DNA of 64,000 nucleotides from Hymenobacter sp. BT559 (GCF_017571525.1 NZ_JAGETY010000001.1:248001-312000); one strand, 5' to 3'. Positions 1 to 9,557 are shown, numbered from the stretch's first letter. Notes: generated from the letters alone by a model not told the origin. Made by a program: numbers and translations.

Positions 1-19
1 AACGAATTATGTAATTACC

Positions 20-1603
20 TTATTGCAGCGGAATATTGAACGTGCGAGTCATGTTCACGTCCTCAACTTGGTTCTGGAAATTCATGCGTTGTACTGCCTG
101 TACCTCCAAGAACAAACGGTCGCCTTCCTTATAAGCGTTCACCATGTCGCTGAAGTCGCCCTGAGCACCATTAATGGTTTTCGGACCGATTACCGGCCGC
201 TTGCCACGAGCCAATACGGCCGTGAAGCGCGATACACGATACCGGGCATCTTCGGGCAGGAAGGTCTGAAAGCCAGGGTCCGGAATGGCACGCAAGGTGA
301 TAGACCGAATTGCCGTGCCTGGAGTTCCTTGCTTTTCATTAGCTTCGCTGCCACCAGCATAGCACTTGATAGTCGGGTTCGGAATCGGACGAACTTTAAA
401 GGTTTGCGAGCCGATAGCATTGCCACCGCTGCTTACGTTCAAGGTTACTTCACGTGAATTAGGCACTAGCGTAACCTCACCCTTCTGGCCCGTGATAACT
501 GAAGCGCCCGAAGCAGAGAAGCTTGGCTGGTACTGGGCACCGAGAGCCGGCACCTGCACGCTCAGTTTGTTGCCGCACTTGTAGTACAGAGCCTGTACCG
601 AAGCCGACTGAATCTGCATCACCGGTTTGGTGATAGTGTAAGGAACTACTACTTTAAAAGTAGTATCACGACCATTCTGGTTAATACGGATGGTACCCGT
701 CCAGCTAGCCTTGGCATTGCCTGAAGCATCGAAGTTACCCGGACGCGCCGTAAACTCGATTTTGCCGTGGTTGGTCTTAGGGTCAACAGTCAGCGCGCTG
801 CCGTTGTACGTCATGTTCTGCTTCAGACCGCTAGCAGCAGCCGTCAGGAACAGCTCTGCTTTGTACTTAGTGCCAGCTGCTACCGTGTTTGACTCTGCCG
901 AAGCGAAGGCTCCTAGTTTATCGAATACAATAGTTTTAGCACCTACTTTTTCGGCCTGCTTTTGGAGCGCGTCAGCTTCGTATTTCAGCACTTCCGTTTC
1001 CTTCTGGCTTAATACTGCTAGGGCAGCTACCAGCGGGGTGTTCTCGAAGTTAAGCTCAGCGAAGTTTTTGTTCTTCTGCTCAGGGTCGGTTACGCGTGGG
1101 TCTACCTTTGCATCGAGTGCTAGCGGCGAAGCGCCAGGTACAAACTGACCGATATAAGACGAGTAGTCATTGAGCGTTTTTTGCATCGGGTAGGCTAGGC
1201 CGTTCCGAGTGCCGCCGAGCATGGTGATAGCCACCTTGTCTTCCGCGCTCATGTTTTTGTATTCGTTCTTACCCTTATCATTTTCGGTTGCTGTCACGAG
1301 CTTCTCGCGCACACCAGCTAGGTAAGCCAGTACTTCCTTCGTCTTGCTGCGAATTTCTTCGCTTTGCTTCAATACAGCTTGGTCAGCCGCCTGATTGCGG
1401 TTCTTAGCCACAGCTTCCTGAATACCTTTTACAGTACCATCGGCAGCCTTATCCGTCTTGGCATTAACGTCAGTCAGGCTGTCGTCAATAAATTTAAATT
1501 TCAGCAGAATCGCTGAGTTAACTTGAAGCGCCAGCAGAGCGGTCAGCACGAGATACATCATGCCAATCATCTTCTGCCGCGGTGTTTCTTTTCCGCCTGC
1601 CAT
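20..1603 (-). CDS. gldM: Gliding motility / type IX secretion protein GldM
   Basis: GldM forms, with GldL, the proton-driven inner-membrane motor of the type IX secretion system and gliding machinery; its long periplasmic part reaches the GldK/GldN ring. The 527-residue product matches the usual size of about 515. A single membrane segment lies near residues 13-33 (contains MMYLVLTALLALQVNSA), followed by an Ala/Lys-rich helical region and then beta-rich repeats, as known for the periplasmic D1-D4 domains. It lies 58 bp after gldL in the same direction, and gldK precedes gldL, which is the standard gldKLMN order; gldN is expected just beyond the left edge. Recognition is firm. Confidence 0.96.
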   Translation of the reverse strand: MAGGKETPRQKMIGMMYLVLTALLALQVNSAILLKFKFIDDSLTDVNAKTDKAADGTVKGIQEAVAKNRNQAADQAVLKQSEEIRSKTKEVLAYLAGVREKLVTATENDKGKNEYKNMSAEDKVAITMLGGTRNGLAYPMQKTLNDYSSYIGQFVPGASPLALDAKVDPRVTDPEQKNKNFAELNFENTPLVAALAVLSQKETEVLKYEADALQKQAEKVGAKTIVFDKLGAFASAESNTVAAGTKYKAELFLTAAASGLKQNMTYNGSALTVDPKTNHGKIEFTARPGNFDASGNAKASWTGTIRINQNGRDTTFKVVVPYTITKPVMQIQSASVQALYYKCGNKLSVQVPALGAQYQPSFSASGASVITGQKGEVTLVPNSREVTLNVSSGGNAIGSQTFKVRPIPNPTIKCYAGGSEANEKQGTPGTAIRSITLRAIPDPGFQTFLPEDARYRVSRFTAVLARGKRPVIGPKTINGAQGDFSDMVNAYKEGDRLFLEVQAVQRMNFQNQVEDVNMTRTFNIPLQ

Positions 1604-1661
1604 CTGCTAGAGATATTGCTAAATTATGTGGTAGAATAAGCGATTAATACAGGTAGCTAGA

Positions 1662-2474
1662 TTAGCTAGCGGCACCAGCACGCATGGCATTCAGCATGTT
1701 GCCATACACCCGGTTAAGCGACGATAGGTTGCCAGTGAGGTCGGCTACCTGATGCTGCAGGCTTTCGGTGTCTTTGCCAGCCTGCACCATGTTCTCCATA
1801 GCTTTGCCAAGCGTACCGTAGAACTGGTTCATCGACTTGAGGTGCGTGTTAGCATCCTGCAATTCCATCTCGTAAACTGCATTCAGCGCACCGAGATTCT
1901 TGGTCACATTCTGCACCTGCAGGTGGTACTCTTTGGCATCGCCCGTAGCATTCGAAAGCGACGTAATAGCGTCTACCGTGTTAGCATAAGCCTTGTTAAT
2001 ACCGTCGAGCGACTGAGCAGCTGTGCGCACTTTCTGCGTGTACTCATCGGTCACGTTGGTAGCTTCGCCAAGCTGGCCTAGCTGCGCGGTAGTAGCGCTG
2101 AGGCGATTCAAACCTTGGCCCAGATTAGCAAGTGCCTCGGGCGTAACGTTAGCGTTTTTCAACATATCGTCCAGCTTGCCAGTCAGGCCGTTAGGAGCAG
2201 GAGCCTTATCGCGGAAACGGTTATCGTTGGTCGACGGGTCATATCCTTCGCTTAGCTCGGGATATACCAGCGACCAATCAGTTTCGGCCTGATGAGGCTG
2301 GAATGCGCTTAAGAAGAAGATAACAGCCTCTGTGCCTAGGCCAACCATGAGCATAACGTCGGCACCTTTCCAGTGCAGAATTTTAAAGAGTGCACCGATG
2401 ATAACAACTGCTGCGCCAATGCCATATACTTTCGGCATTACATCGTCGTAGAGGAAATTTTTCTTAACGGCCAT
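1662..2474 (-). CDS. gldL: Gliding motility / type IX secretion motor protein GldL
   Basis: Inner-membrane partner of GldM in the T9SS/gliding motor, thought to conduct protons. The 270-residue protein has two hydrophobic segments near residues 12-33 and 38-58 separated by a short loop (HWKGAD), and a long helical cytoplasmic tail from about residue 95 with coiled-coil character. Glu in the second segment (GLGTEAVIFF) fits the conserved membrane glutamate known in GldL. It sits 66 bp after gldK and 58 bp before gldM, so the three are probably co-transcribed from the promoter upstream of gldK. Confidence 0.96.
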   Translation of the reverse strand: MAVKKNFLYDDVMPKVYGIGAAVVIIGALFKILHWKGADVMLMVGLGTEAVIFFLSAFQPHQAETDWSLVYPELSEGYDPSTNDNRFRDKAPAPNGLTGKLDDMLKNANVTPEALANLGQGLNRLSATTAQLGQLGEATNVTDEYTQKVRTAAQSLDGINKAYANTVDAITSLSNATGDAKEYHLQVQNVTKNLGALNAVYEMELQDANTHLKSMNQFYGTLGKAMENMVQAGKDTESLQHQVADLTGNLSSLNRVYGNMLNAMRAGAAS

Positions 2475-2540
2475 TTTGGGTAAAAGCTAAGAAGCTTAAT
2501 TAAAAAAGAGAAAGATGAAGTGGACTACTACTAAGGAAGA

Positions 2541-3557
2541 CTAGTTAAGACGGCGGTTGGTACCCATGCCAATTTGAATCATGGAGCAACGGAAGCCAAT
2601 ATATGAACGCGCCGAATCCTGATATTCAAAATTGCGTGTACCCGTTTCGAGGTAGTACTGAATGTCTTTCCAAGAGCCACCGCGCACTACTTTGCGAGGC
2701 TCATTGTCATCCGGGTTAGTTGGGTTCAAGTCCCATACTACCGGTACTGAAGCCTCCATGTAGGCATCATCGCACCATTCCGAAACGTTACCAGCCATAT
2801 CGTACAGGCCAAAGTCGTTGGGGAAATAAGAGCCCACTTCTGAGGTGTATGCATAACCATCGGAAGCGTAGTCGCCCCGGCCGGGCTTAAAGTTAGCTAG
2901 CATGCAGCCTTTCGTGTTGCGCACATAAGGCCCGCCCCAGGGGAAGGTAGCACCCTCGCGACCGCCGCGGGCGGCGTATTCCCACTCAGCCTCCGAAGGC
3001 AGGCGGAAGTTAGGGTACGGGGCATCGCCGGTTTCCTCGGCAGTCGTGTTCTTGTACTTGGTGCGCCAGTTGCAGAAATAGCGAGCAGCAAACCAGTCAA
3101 CCCCTACCACGGGGTAGTCATCAAAGGCCGGATGCGAATAGTAATATTCCAGGAGAGGGTCACCCATATGGTAGGTAAAGTCACGCACCCAAACAGTAGT
3201 ATCCGGATAAAGCTCAGTTTTGATATAATCCTCTCCTAATGCTTCTACCGAATCTTGCATAATAGCGTTCACGAACTGACGGTATTTGTTGTTCGTGATT
3301 TCAGTTTCGTCCATGTAAAAGCCGGCAATTGTTACCTGCTTGTTCATGTTCACCATCGAAGCCGCAATATCTTGGTCAGTCTGGCCCATGTGGAATGTGC
3401 CACCTGGGCAAGGCACCATGCCAAAGGGTACCTCTTGCGGATTGAAGATAGGCCGGTCGTCGGTACCAACTAGGTCGCCCTGGAAGTTTTTAGTAAAACA
3501 GCCACCCAGAAATACCCCCGATAAGGCGAGTAGGGGTAATACCAGAAATTTTTTCAT
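2541..3557 (-). CDS. gldK: Gliding motility / T9SS ring lipoprotein GldK
   Basis: Outer-membrane-associated lipoprotein that forms the periplasmic T9SS ring with GldN. The 338-residue product starts with a lipoprotein signal (LALSGVFLGGC, lipobox Cys at residue 20). The rest is a formylglycine-generating-enzyme/sulfatase-modifying fold, with NNKYRQFV, RLPSEAEWEYAARGG, GNVSEWCDDAY, VVRGGSW and IGFRC in the usual order. GldK keeps this fold without the enzyme activity. It is the first gene of gldKLM here and has its own predicted promoter about 65 bp upstream. Confidence 0.95.
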   Translation of the reverse strand: MKKFLVLPLLALSGVFLGGCFTKNFQGDLVGTDDRPIFNPQEVPFGMVPCPGGTFHMGQTDQDIAASMVNMNKQVTIAGFYMDETEITNNKYRQFVNAIMQDSVEALGEDYIKTELYPDTTVWVRDFTYHMGDPLLEYYYSHPAFDDYPVVGVDWFAARYFCNWRTKYKNTTAEETGDAPYPNFRLPSEAEWEYAARGGREGATFPWGGPYVRNTKGCMLANFKPGRGDYASDGYAYTSEVGSYFPNDFGLYDMAGNVSEWCDDAYMEASVPVVWDLNPTNPDDNEPRKVVRGGSWKDIQYYLETGTRNFEYQDSARSYIGFRCSMIQIGMGTNRRLN

Positions 3558-3619
3558 AATAGGAAGAAAGAACTAATTTATAATCAGGCTGCGATTGGGG
3601 CAAATTGTGTAATTACTGG

Positions 3620-3650
3620 CAAATCTACATTATCCAAAGTAGCCGCACAA
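3620..3650 (-). promoter_or_regulatory. Predicted Bacteroidetes-type promoter of gldKLM
   Basis: On the minus strand a TAGATTTG box (3620-3627) matches the phylum consensus TAnnTTTG at -7. A TTG (3648-3650) lies 20 bp upstream, at the expected -33 place. Transcription would start near 3612, some 55 bp before the gldK start codon. This is a pattern match only. Confidence 0.6.
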
Positions 3651-3788
3651 TACAAAAAACACGTGTAAAGCAGCTTATTCGCTAAGTGGGCAAAAAAACT
3701 CGTTTAATGACCCTAAAATCCTAAGTTAGATACAATATAAGTTGCAACTAATGCAGCTTACGACTGTAAAAATTCCCTCTTAACTGGG

Positions 3789-4808
3789 CTAGTAGCTGTA
3801 GCGAGGGGTGCGAATAGCAGGGCGAACAAGCGGCACTGATTTAGGCAAACGCAGAGAAAGCATTATTTCGTGAGAGCTAAAGGCGCGAGCTGCTTGATTG
3901 AAGGCAATGAAATCGAAAGCGTAGCCGATGCGGTAGCGATTATCGGGACCGAAACCGTAGCCTACTAGGCCCGAAATCGATTCGTCGTAGCGATAGTTCA
4001 GCCCAGCCCAAAATTGGTCATTCCAGGTTGCGCGTATGCCTCCTTCAAAGGAGTAGTTGTGCTGATTATCATATTTAGTAGCGTCGCCATAGTTGCCTGG
4101 TAATACAGTCTTTACCAAGACCATTGGTGTCACGGTAACGCTAGAGGAAGCTTCGATATTGTATCCGGCTGTCAGATAGGCGTGGTTCTCGCCTAACACT
4201 TGAGAGGTATTCTGGTACCCCAAAATTTTACCGCTAGCGTCACGAATGGCGCTTTGCAACGTGTAGGTCTGCCGAAATAAATTATTTAGGCTGAGGCCAA
4301 CGTAGAATTTGGGAGCCTCATACCAGAGCCCGGCTCCCGCATCAAACTTATGGTCAGAGCCACTTTCTGGAACGAAGGGGTCGTTTGGGTCATTTGGCCG
4401 GTAGCTACCTTTATTCAGAAACGTAAATATACCTTGAATACCGATACCCAACTTGCCGCGGCCGAGCTTGATATGCTGCGAGTAAGAAAAAGCCGTATTG
4501 GTCACCTTCGATTGCCCTGCCCGGTCATAGTACACTACTAACCCTACACCGCCATTCAGAGGCAGAATGGGCACCGAGGCCGACACTAGACCTGTACGTG
4601 GCGAGCCGTTTTCATCACCCAGCGAATTGCTCAGGTTTAGATACTGATAACGCCCGATAATATTGACCTCCGTTTGGCCCTTAATTCCGGCATAAGCTGG
4701 GTTTAAGTACATGCCATTGAGGCCGTAGTGCGTGAACTGCGGCTGTTGTTGGGCGAGCGCTGGCACAGCCCCCACCGCTAGCAGCGTGGCAAGTACAATT
4801 CCTTTCAT
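3789..4808 (-). CDS. PorP/SprF family type IX secretion membrane protein
   Basis: Outer-membrane beta-barrel of the PorP/SprF family, which anchors or partners T9SS components and some secreted adhesins. The 339-residue protein has a signal peptide (residues 1-19, ending AVPALA). The family hallmark near the mature N-terminus is QFTHYGLNGMYLNPAYAG, and GGVGLVVYYDRAG follows. The C-terminal part is rich in alternating beta strands such as WAGLNYRYDESISGLVGYGF. It lies 231 bp downstream of the gldK start with its own predicted -7 box, so it need not be co-transcribed with gldKLM; its position suggests a T9SS role. Confidence 0.92.
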   Translation of the reverse strand: MKGIVLATLLAVGAVPALAQQQPQFTHYGLNGMYLNPAYAGIKGQTEVNIIGRYQYLNLSNSLGDENGSPRTGLVSASVPILPLNGGVGLVVYYDRAGQSKVTNTAFSYSQHIKLGRGKLGIGIQGIFTFLNKGSYRPNDPNDPFVPESGSDHKFDAGAGLWYEAPKFYVGLSLNNLFRQTYTLQSAIRDASGKILGYQNTSQVLGENHAYLTAGYNIEASSSVTVTPMVLVKTVLPGNYGDATKYDNQHNYSFEGGIRATWNDQFWAGLNYRYDESISGLVGYGFGPDNRYRIGYAFDFIAFNQAARAFSSHEIMLSLRLPKSVPLVRPAIRTPRYSY

Positions 4809-4873
4809 ATGGAGCTACGAAGAAAGGGGACGAGAGAAGAGTAGAGGAGCAGGTAGCATACGCAACCTACGTT

Positions 4874-4881
4874 CAAATGTA
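4874..4881 (-). promoter_or_regulatory. Predicted -7 box upstream of the PorP/SprF gene
   Basis: TACATTTG on the minus strand matches TAnnTTTG and lies 65 bp before the start codon at 4808. No clear -33 TTG is seen at the expected spacing, so support is moderate. Confidence 0.45.
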
Positions 4882-4968
4882 ACCGATAACCGACCCCGAA
4901 AAGCTCCCTGCCAAGAAAAGAAACGACCGGCCGAAGCAGAGAATCGGCCGGTCGGAGGATGAGGTCGG

Positions 4969-5796
4969 CTAGTGACTGGCTGACTTGTCTTTGCCTGTCA
5001 GCGCACCCGATTGCGCTGCATGCTGCCGGATATATGCTTCAATGGCACCGGTCATCGATGGCGCGTTGGGCATAGGCGCCTCTATATCAAGTATTAAGTT
5101 GGCATCGCGCACGGCCTTGGCGGTAGTGGGGCCGAAGGCAGCGATGCGGGTGCCATCTTGCGTAAAATCAGGAAAATTGACGAACAGCGAACTGATGCCC
5201 GAAGGACTAAAAAAGGCTAGGCAATCGTATTTCACTTCGGCCAGGTCGGACAGGTCGCTAGCCACCGTGCGGTAAATCACGGCCTCGGTGAACTTAAGAT
5301 TGTTAGCCCGCATGAACTCCGGGAGGTCATCCTTACGAATGTCGGAACACGGGTAAAGAAACTTCTCACCCTTGTGCTTTTTGATAACCTCAAATAGGTC
5401 GGCCGCTGTGCGCTGCCCTACAAAAAGCTTGCGCTTGCGCAGCACAATGTATTTCTGCAGGTAGTTGGCGGTCTGCTCTGAAATACAGAAGTACTTCATT
5501 TCGGCAGGCATCTCTAGCTTGGCTTCCTGGCAAATACGGAAGAAGTGGTCGACAGCGTTGCGGCTAGTGAAGATGACGGCCGTATGCTCGAGAATGTTGA
5601 CCTTGTCCTTGCGGAACTCCTTATAAGGCACGCCCTGCACGTCAATAAACTCCCGAAAGTCCACGCGGATACCGTATTTCTCTGCCAACAAAGAGTAGGG
5701 TGAAACGTCGTTGGTAGGTTTAGGCTGGGTAACCAGGATGCTACGAATGGGCTTGGCGTGCCGGTCCGAACCCGGTTGTGCTGCGCTCTCGGCCAT
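4969..5796 (-). CDS. hemD: Uroporphyrinogen-III synthase (HemD-like)
   Basis: HemD closes and isomerises hydroxymethylbilane to uroporphyrinogen III in haem synthesis. The 275-residue protein shows the two-domain HemD pattern in divergent Bacteroidota form: ILVTQPKP near the start, AVIFTSRNAVDHFFRIC in the first domain, LYPCSDIRKDDLPEFM in the second, then CLAFFSPSGISSLFVNFPDF and IAAFGPTTAKAVRDANL. The last two are the usual C-terminal signature. It follows the DUF4271 gene by 73 bp on the same strand. HemD is poorly conserved, so family membership is good but function is not proven. Confidence 0.82.
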   Translation of the reverse strand: MAESAAQPGSDRHAKPIRSILVTQPKPTNDVSPYSLLAEKYGIRVDFREFIDVQGVPYKEFRKDKVNILEHTAVIFTSRNAVDHFFRICQEAKLEMPAEMKYFCISEQTANYLQKYIVLRKRKLFVGQRTAADLFEVIKKHKGEKFLYPCSDIRKDDLPEFMRANNLKFTEAVIYRTVASDLSDLAEVKYDCLAFFSPSGISSLFVNFPDFTQDGTRIAAFGPTTAKAVRDANLILDIEAPMPNAPSMTGAIEAYIRQHAAQSGALTGKDKSASH

Positions 5797-5869
5797 AGAA
5801 AGAAAAAATGGTAACGCTAGAACTATAGGAGAAATGTAAGCCGTGCTTTAGTAAAGAGCCCGACGCTGC

Positions 5870-7093
5870 TTAGGCAGAATAAGTAAACACAATGAGTTTC
5901 AATAATACTGCCAGGGGCAGTACTTCGGTAGCACAAAGGTACGCGAACAAATGAAGATTCAGTAAGGAGGCGCGCTGATGCAGGGTTCGGGCTACGCGCA
6001 GTACAGTGGCCGTAAGCAGTAGCAGCACGCAGCCATTGGCCAGTCCAACAATGCCAGGCCAACGTGCGTTCAATCCGAGGTATAGCAAGAGTACTACAGG
6101 CAGCAGCAGCCCTAGCATCAATGTGGTGCGCAAAAATTCCCGGTAATGCAGATTTACCAGCAGGCGTAGGTCGAAGATGTAGCTGAGCAACTCGACCAGC
6201 AAGTACTTGCCTAGCACAAAACTCAGGATTAGCCCGGTGTATACAAAGACGCGGGCCACGATAGCCGACTCAGGCACGTCAAATACCTGCTGAAATAAGG
6301 GCAAGCTGCTAAAGTCGGTATGCAGGGCCGTGAGCAGCAGGGCTAGTGATAAAGAAAATAGTAGCACCAAGCCCATATTGAGCCAGGTGAAAGCAGGACG
6401 CGTCAGAAAATTTTGGGGGTCGTTGGCACTACCAAACAACTCATTTACTTGTAAAATACGGGCTAGCCCGGCCGGATAGGCACTGCGCACCACCCCGTAT
6501 AACAAACCCAATACCAGCAGAAATAAGAGTAGCGCACTGGTACCCTGGCCTGCTGGCAGGCGCAGCTGTAAGGGAGACAGTGGAGTTGCGTGAGCTACCG
6601 CGGCTGCTACCGGCTGCGCCGGGCGGCCCACCTCGGCACTAAATGAGCTGAGCACCGGATAGCCGTCGGGCTGCCATACAGCTAGTAAGTGAGACTGCCC
6701 TAGCCGGGCGGGAGGCACCACAGCGGCTAAGTCGAGGCTGAACCGCCCGGCCCGCTGAGCAGTAAACTGCAACTGGTTATCCAGAAAAATGCTGAGCCCC
6801 GGCGCGGCGGCAAATGAGAGCACAAAGGGCTGACGGGGTCGAAAGCGAACCCACTGGTAGTAGGCGTGTGCCGGCGCATGATAGCCGGGCAAATACAGAA
6901 TGAGACGATTACTGACCGCATCATGTAGCAGCCACTCATCGGGGGCTAGGCCAGTGGCGGCGGCGGGTGGCAATGGCTGATACTCGGCCGCGTAGCCTCG
7001 AGGTGGTCGCCCCAAAGCCAGTACCAACCAAGCCAGTAGCCCTGCCCAGTGGCGATACATACGAAAACTACCTGCCATCGCAGCCGTGGTCAA
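5870..7093 (-). CDS. DUF4271 multi-pass membrane protein
   Basis: A 407-residue membrane protein of the Bacteroidota-specific DUF4271 family; its biochemical role is unknown to me. Residues 1-35 form a signal or first membrane segment. A soluble beta-rich extracytoplasmic part follows to about residue 180, then at least six hydrophobic segments from about residue 190 to the end (for example SALLLFLLVLGLLYGV and TTLMLGLLLPVVLLLYL). It lies between the MraY-type transferase gene (3-bp gap) and hemD, and this DUF4271-hemD linkage is common in the phylum. The sequence does not reveal a function. Confidence 0.8.
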   Translation of the reverse strand: MTTAAMAGSFRMYRHWAGLLAWLVLALGRPPRGYAAEYQPLPPAAATGLAPDEWLLHDAVSNRLILYLPGYHAPAHAYYQWVRFRPRQPFVLSFAAAPGLSIFLDNQLQFTAQRAGRFSLDLAAVVPPARLGQSHLLAVWQPDGYPVLSSFSAEVGRPAQPVAAAVAHATPLSPLQLRLPAGQGTSALLLFLLVLGLLYGVVRSAYPAGLARILQVNELFGSANDPQNFLTRPAFTWLNMGLVLLFSLSLALLLTALHTDFSSLPLFQQVFDVPESAIVARVFVYTGLILSFVLGKYLLVELLSYIFDLRLLVNLHYREFLRTTLMLGLLLPVVLLLYLGLNARWPGIVGLANGCVLLLLTATVLRVARTLHQRASLLNLHLFAYLCATEVLPLAVLLKLIVFTYSA

Positions 7094-7096
7094 GCA

Positions 7097-8203
7097 TCAG
7101 GAGGAAGCAACCTGCCGGCGCGCTGCCCGGCTTTGGTACACGCCTAAAAACACGCTCAGCACCACGCCAAACAGCACCAGAATCCCGATGAGTGGCAGGT
7201 TGCCCAGCGAGTAAAAGTTAATCACAAACAACACCACTACGATGTTGAGCAAACCCAGCAGCAGCACCGTACTAATTTGGGGGAAACCCATAGCCATAAT
7301 GCGGTGATGAACGTGGTTTTTATCGGGCGAGAAGGGCGAGCGGCCGGCCGCCATACGCAGAATGAATACGCGTAGTGTATCGAAAAGCGGCACAAACAGT
7401 ACGCCCAGCGTGACGGCGGGCGCCACATTGCCGAAAGGCTGCCCCGTGCGGTTGCCCAGCTCAATAAACTGAATAGCCAGAATTGACACAATAAATCCGC
7501 ATACCAGCGAGCCCGTGTCGCCCATAAAAACACTGGCTTTGTGAAAGTTGTAGCGCAAGAAGCCTAGCATACCACCAATCAGGCACACGGCCACGAAGGC
7601 ATAATTGCTAAAAGCCGGCCCGCCGTAGCGGTAGAAATAATACCCAAAGGTGCCCGTAAGGATAAGCACAATGGTGCCGGCTAGCCCATCAAGGCCATCG
7701 ATAAGGTTGATGGCGTTGGTGATGCCGATAATCATTACGAAGGTGAAGGCATAGCTCATCCCCACCGGCAAGGTATAAATGCCCAGAATGCCCTGAAAGC
7801 TCGTTACACGCACATCAGCCATTATCATAACTACGCCGCTGGCCAGCAGTTGGCCCACAAACTTCTTAGCTACTGAAATAGTCACCAAGTCGTCCTTCAG
7901 GCCCACAAAGAAGAGGATGATGCAGCCCGCCAGCAGTTCTTTCACGCCATTGTTGAGCGGGGCAAAAATGGTAAGCGCCGACATAAAGCCCGCAAATACG
8001 GCTACCCCCCCTAGCCGCGGAGTGAGCGATTGGTGCACCGTGCGGCCGTTAGGAGTATCGAGCAGGTTTTTGAGGTGCGCAATGTGCACGATGGAAGGCA
8101 CGGCAAACATGGACACGAGGAGTGCCCACATGGCGGCTAGCCCCAGATAAACGCTAAAATGGTCGCCGATAATAGGTGTTGTAATTTGTAATATGCTCGT
8201 CAT
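7097..8203 (-). CDS. MraY/WecA family undecaprenyl-phosphate sugar-1-phosphate transferase
   Basis: A 368-residue polytopic membrane enzyme of the PNPT family. It would move an N-acetylhexosamine-1-phosphate from a UDP sugar to undecaprenyl phosphate, starting O-antigen, teichuronic or capsule-type glycans. The motifs are in order: TPRLGGVAVF near residue 50, NAINLIDGLDGLAG (catalytic Asp pair region) near 160, FMGDTGSL near 225 and the cytoplasmic HVHHRI loop near 300. The last is the WecA-type histidine motif and argues against MraY itself. The exact sugar cannot be told. The gene ends 3 bp before the DUF4271 gene. Confidence 0.9.
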   Translation of the reverse strand: MTSILQITTPIIGDHFSVYLGLAAMWALLVSMFAVPSIVHIAHLKNLLDTPNGRTVHQSLTPRLGGVAVFAGFMSALTIFAPLNNGVKELLAGCIILFFVGLKDDLVTISVAKKFVGQLLASGVVMIMADVRVTSFQGILGIYTLPVGMSYAFTFVMIIGITNAINLIDGLDGLAGTIVLILTGTFGYYFYRYGGPAFSNYAFVAVCLIGGMLGFLRYNFHKASVFMGDTGSLVCGFIVSILAIQFIELGNRTGQPFGNVAPAVTLGVLFVPLFDTLRVFILRMAAGRSPFSPDKNHVHHRIMAMGFPQISTVLLLGLLNIVVVLFVINFYSLGNLPLIGILVLFGVVLSVFLGVYQSRAARRQVASS

Positions 8204-8253
8204 CAGAGAGTAACTGGGCAGGATAAATAAAACAGAGAACTTACGAGCACGGG

Positions 8254-8676
8254 TTAGCTGTGTAGCACGCCGGGCCGCCCGCCCAGCAGCGCCAGTGGGC
8301 TAAGATTGGCCGGCACAATGGCGTCGGGCACAAATAGAAACTTCTTGTCAAAGATTCGCCCATCCTGGTAATAACTCACCCAATACTGGTTGGTAAGGTG
8401 AAAAACGGCGGGGTCAATCAGCTCAACTGGGGTGGCCGAGCGGGGCGCCACGTGGTTGAAGCGGTAGCGCAAGGTGGAAGTGCGCACGGCTTCGCCAGTG
8501 GGCTGGGTGCCGTAGCCTTCGGCGGCGATGAGCACCGTATCGAGGGCCGTATCATTATCGTTCAGTAAATAAACCGTCCAAGTGGACTCGCCGTTGGTGC
8601 CGGGTGCACCTTCGGCATCGGGCACAATGGCAATCGAGACGCCCTGTACCGGGTCGAAAGGAATATCCTGCTTCAT
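8254..8676 (-). CDS. Conserved hypothetical protein downstream of lipB
   Basis: A 140-residue soluble protein with no signal peptide or membrane segment, which I do not assign to a family. It is beta-rich (ESTWTVYLLNDNDTALDTVLIAAEGYG) and has a central stretch YRFNHVAPRSATPVELIDP. Its start codon overlaps the lipB stop (ATGA, 4 bp), so translation is probably coupled to LipB. No catalytic motif is evident. Confidence 0.75.
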   Translation of the reverse strand: MKQDIPFDPVQGVSIAIVPDAEGAPGTNGESTWTVYLLNDNDTALDTVLIAAEGYGTQPTGEAVRTSTLRYRFNHVAPRSATPVELIDPAVFHLTNQYWVSYYQDGRIFDKKFLFVPDAIVPANLSPLALLGGRPGVLHS

Positions 8677-9518
8677 GAGGCGAGGGGCAAGGGGCTAGCT
8701 GCCGGCGTAGGCATGGAAATGACGTGTGCATCGAACTGCTCCAGCAAGGCTGCCAGCAGGCGCTCCTGCACCTCCTCAACGGGTACCGCACGGCCGAGCT
8801 CGGCTTGCAGCGAGGTCACGGCCTTATCCGTAATGCCGCAGGGCACAATGTAGCCGAAGTAAGAAAGGTCCGTATTAACGTTAAGCGCCAGGCCGTGGAG
8901 CGTAACCCAGCGGCTGCAGCGCACGCCCATGGCGCATATTTTGCGCGGGTCAGGGGCGCCTTCTTCCCAGCCCAGCCACACGCCGGTGAGGCCGGCAATG
9001 CGGCCGGCGTGCAGCCCATAGGTGGCTAGGGTCTGAATAACCGCTTCTTCGAGCGCCCGCAGGTACCAGTGGATATCGGGGCGAAAGTTTTCGAGGTCGA
9101 GCAGCGGGTAGGCTACCAGCTGGCCGGGGCCGTGAAAAGTAATGTCGCCGCCCCGGTTGATGCGGTGAAACGTGGCGCCGTGGGCAGCTAGGGCCTCCTC
9201 ATCGAGCAGCAGGTGCTCGGGCTTGCCACTCTTGCCCAGCGTGTAGGTGGGCGGGTGCTGGCAAAACAGCAAGTGGTTGGGCGTGGGTTGCGGAGCTTGG
9301 CCGGCGGCTTCGGCCTGGCGGTTGTGCGCCTTAATAGCCAACGTGTCGGCTAGCAGGTGCTCCTGGAGGTCCCAGGTGGGCACATAGGGCACCAGCCCGA
9401 GCCGCTGCACTTGTAAGCCGCGCTGCACAGCTGCTTCTAGGGGCTTGGCGGACGGCGCGGCAGGAGCCGTTTCGGCTACCGGAGCAATGGGGGCCACGCA
9501 GGCCGAGTAGATATCCAT
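8673..9518 (-). CDS. lipB: Lipoyl(octanoyl) transferase LipB
   Basis: LipB transfers octanoate from acyl carrier protein to lipoyl domains of 2-oxoacid dehydrogenases and the glycine cleavage system. The 281-residue product has the family core: NHLLFCQHPPTYTLGKSG, RINRGGDITFHGPGQLVAYP and the catalytic Cys/Lys pair in VPCGITDKAVTSL. About 35 residues at the N-terminus (Ala/Pro-rich) are additional to most LipB proteins. It overlaps the next gene by 4 bp, and a predicted -7 box lies 32 bp upstream. Confidence 0.95.
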   Translation of the reverse strand: MDIYSACVAPIAPVAETAPAAPSAKPLEAAVQRGLQVQRLGLVPYVPTWDLQEHLLADTLAIKAHNRQAEAAGQAPQPTPNHLLFCQHPPTYTLGKSGKPEHLLLDEEALAAHGATFHRINRGGDITFHGPGQLVAYPLLDLENFRPDIHWYLRALEEAVIQTLATYGLHAGRIAGLTGVWLGWEEGAPDPRKICAMGVRCSRWVTLHGLALNVNTDLSYFGYIVPCGITDKAVTSLQAELGRAVPVEEVQERLLAALLEQFDAHVISMPTPAASPLPLAS

Positions 9519-9549
9519 CGGAAGGGCAGAAAAAGACGGGCTGGGAAGG

Positions 9550-9557
9550 CAAAGTTA
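9550..9557 (-). promoter_or_regulatory. Predicted -7 box of lipB
   Basis: TAACTTTG on the minus strand fits TAnnTTTG and lies 32 bp before the lipB start at 9518. No convincing -33 TTG is seen at about 20 bp spacing. Confidence 0.45.

Noticed and set aside
8254..8676. Functional naming of the gene after lipB
   Set aside because: Nothing in the sequence supports an enzyme; only the 4-bp overlap with lipB is clear.
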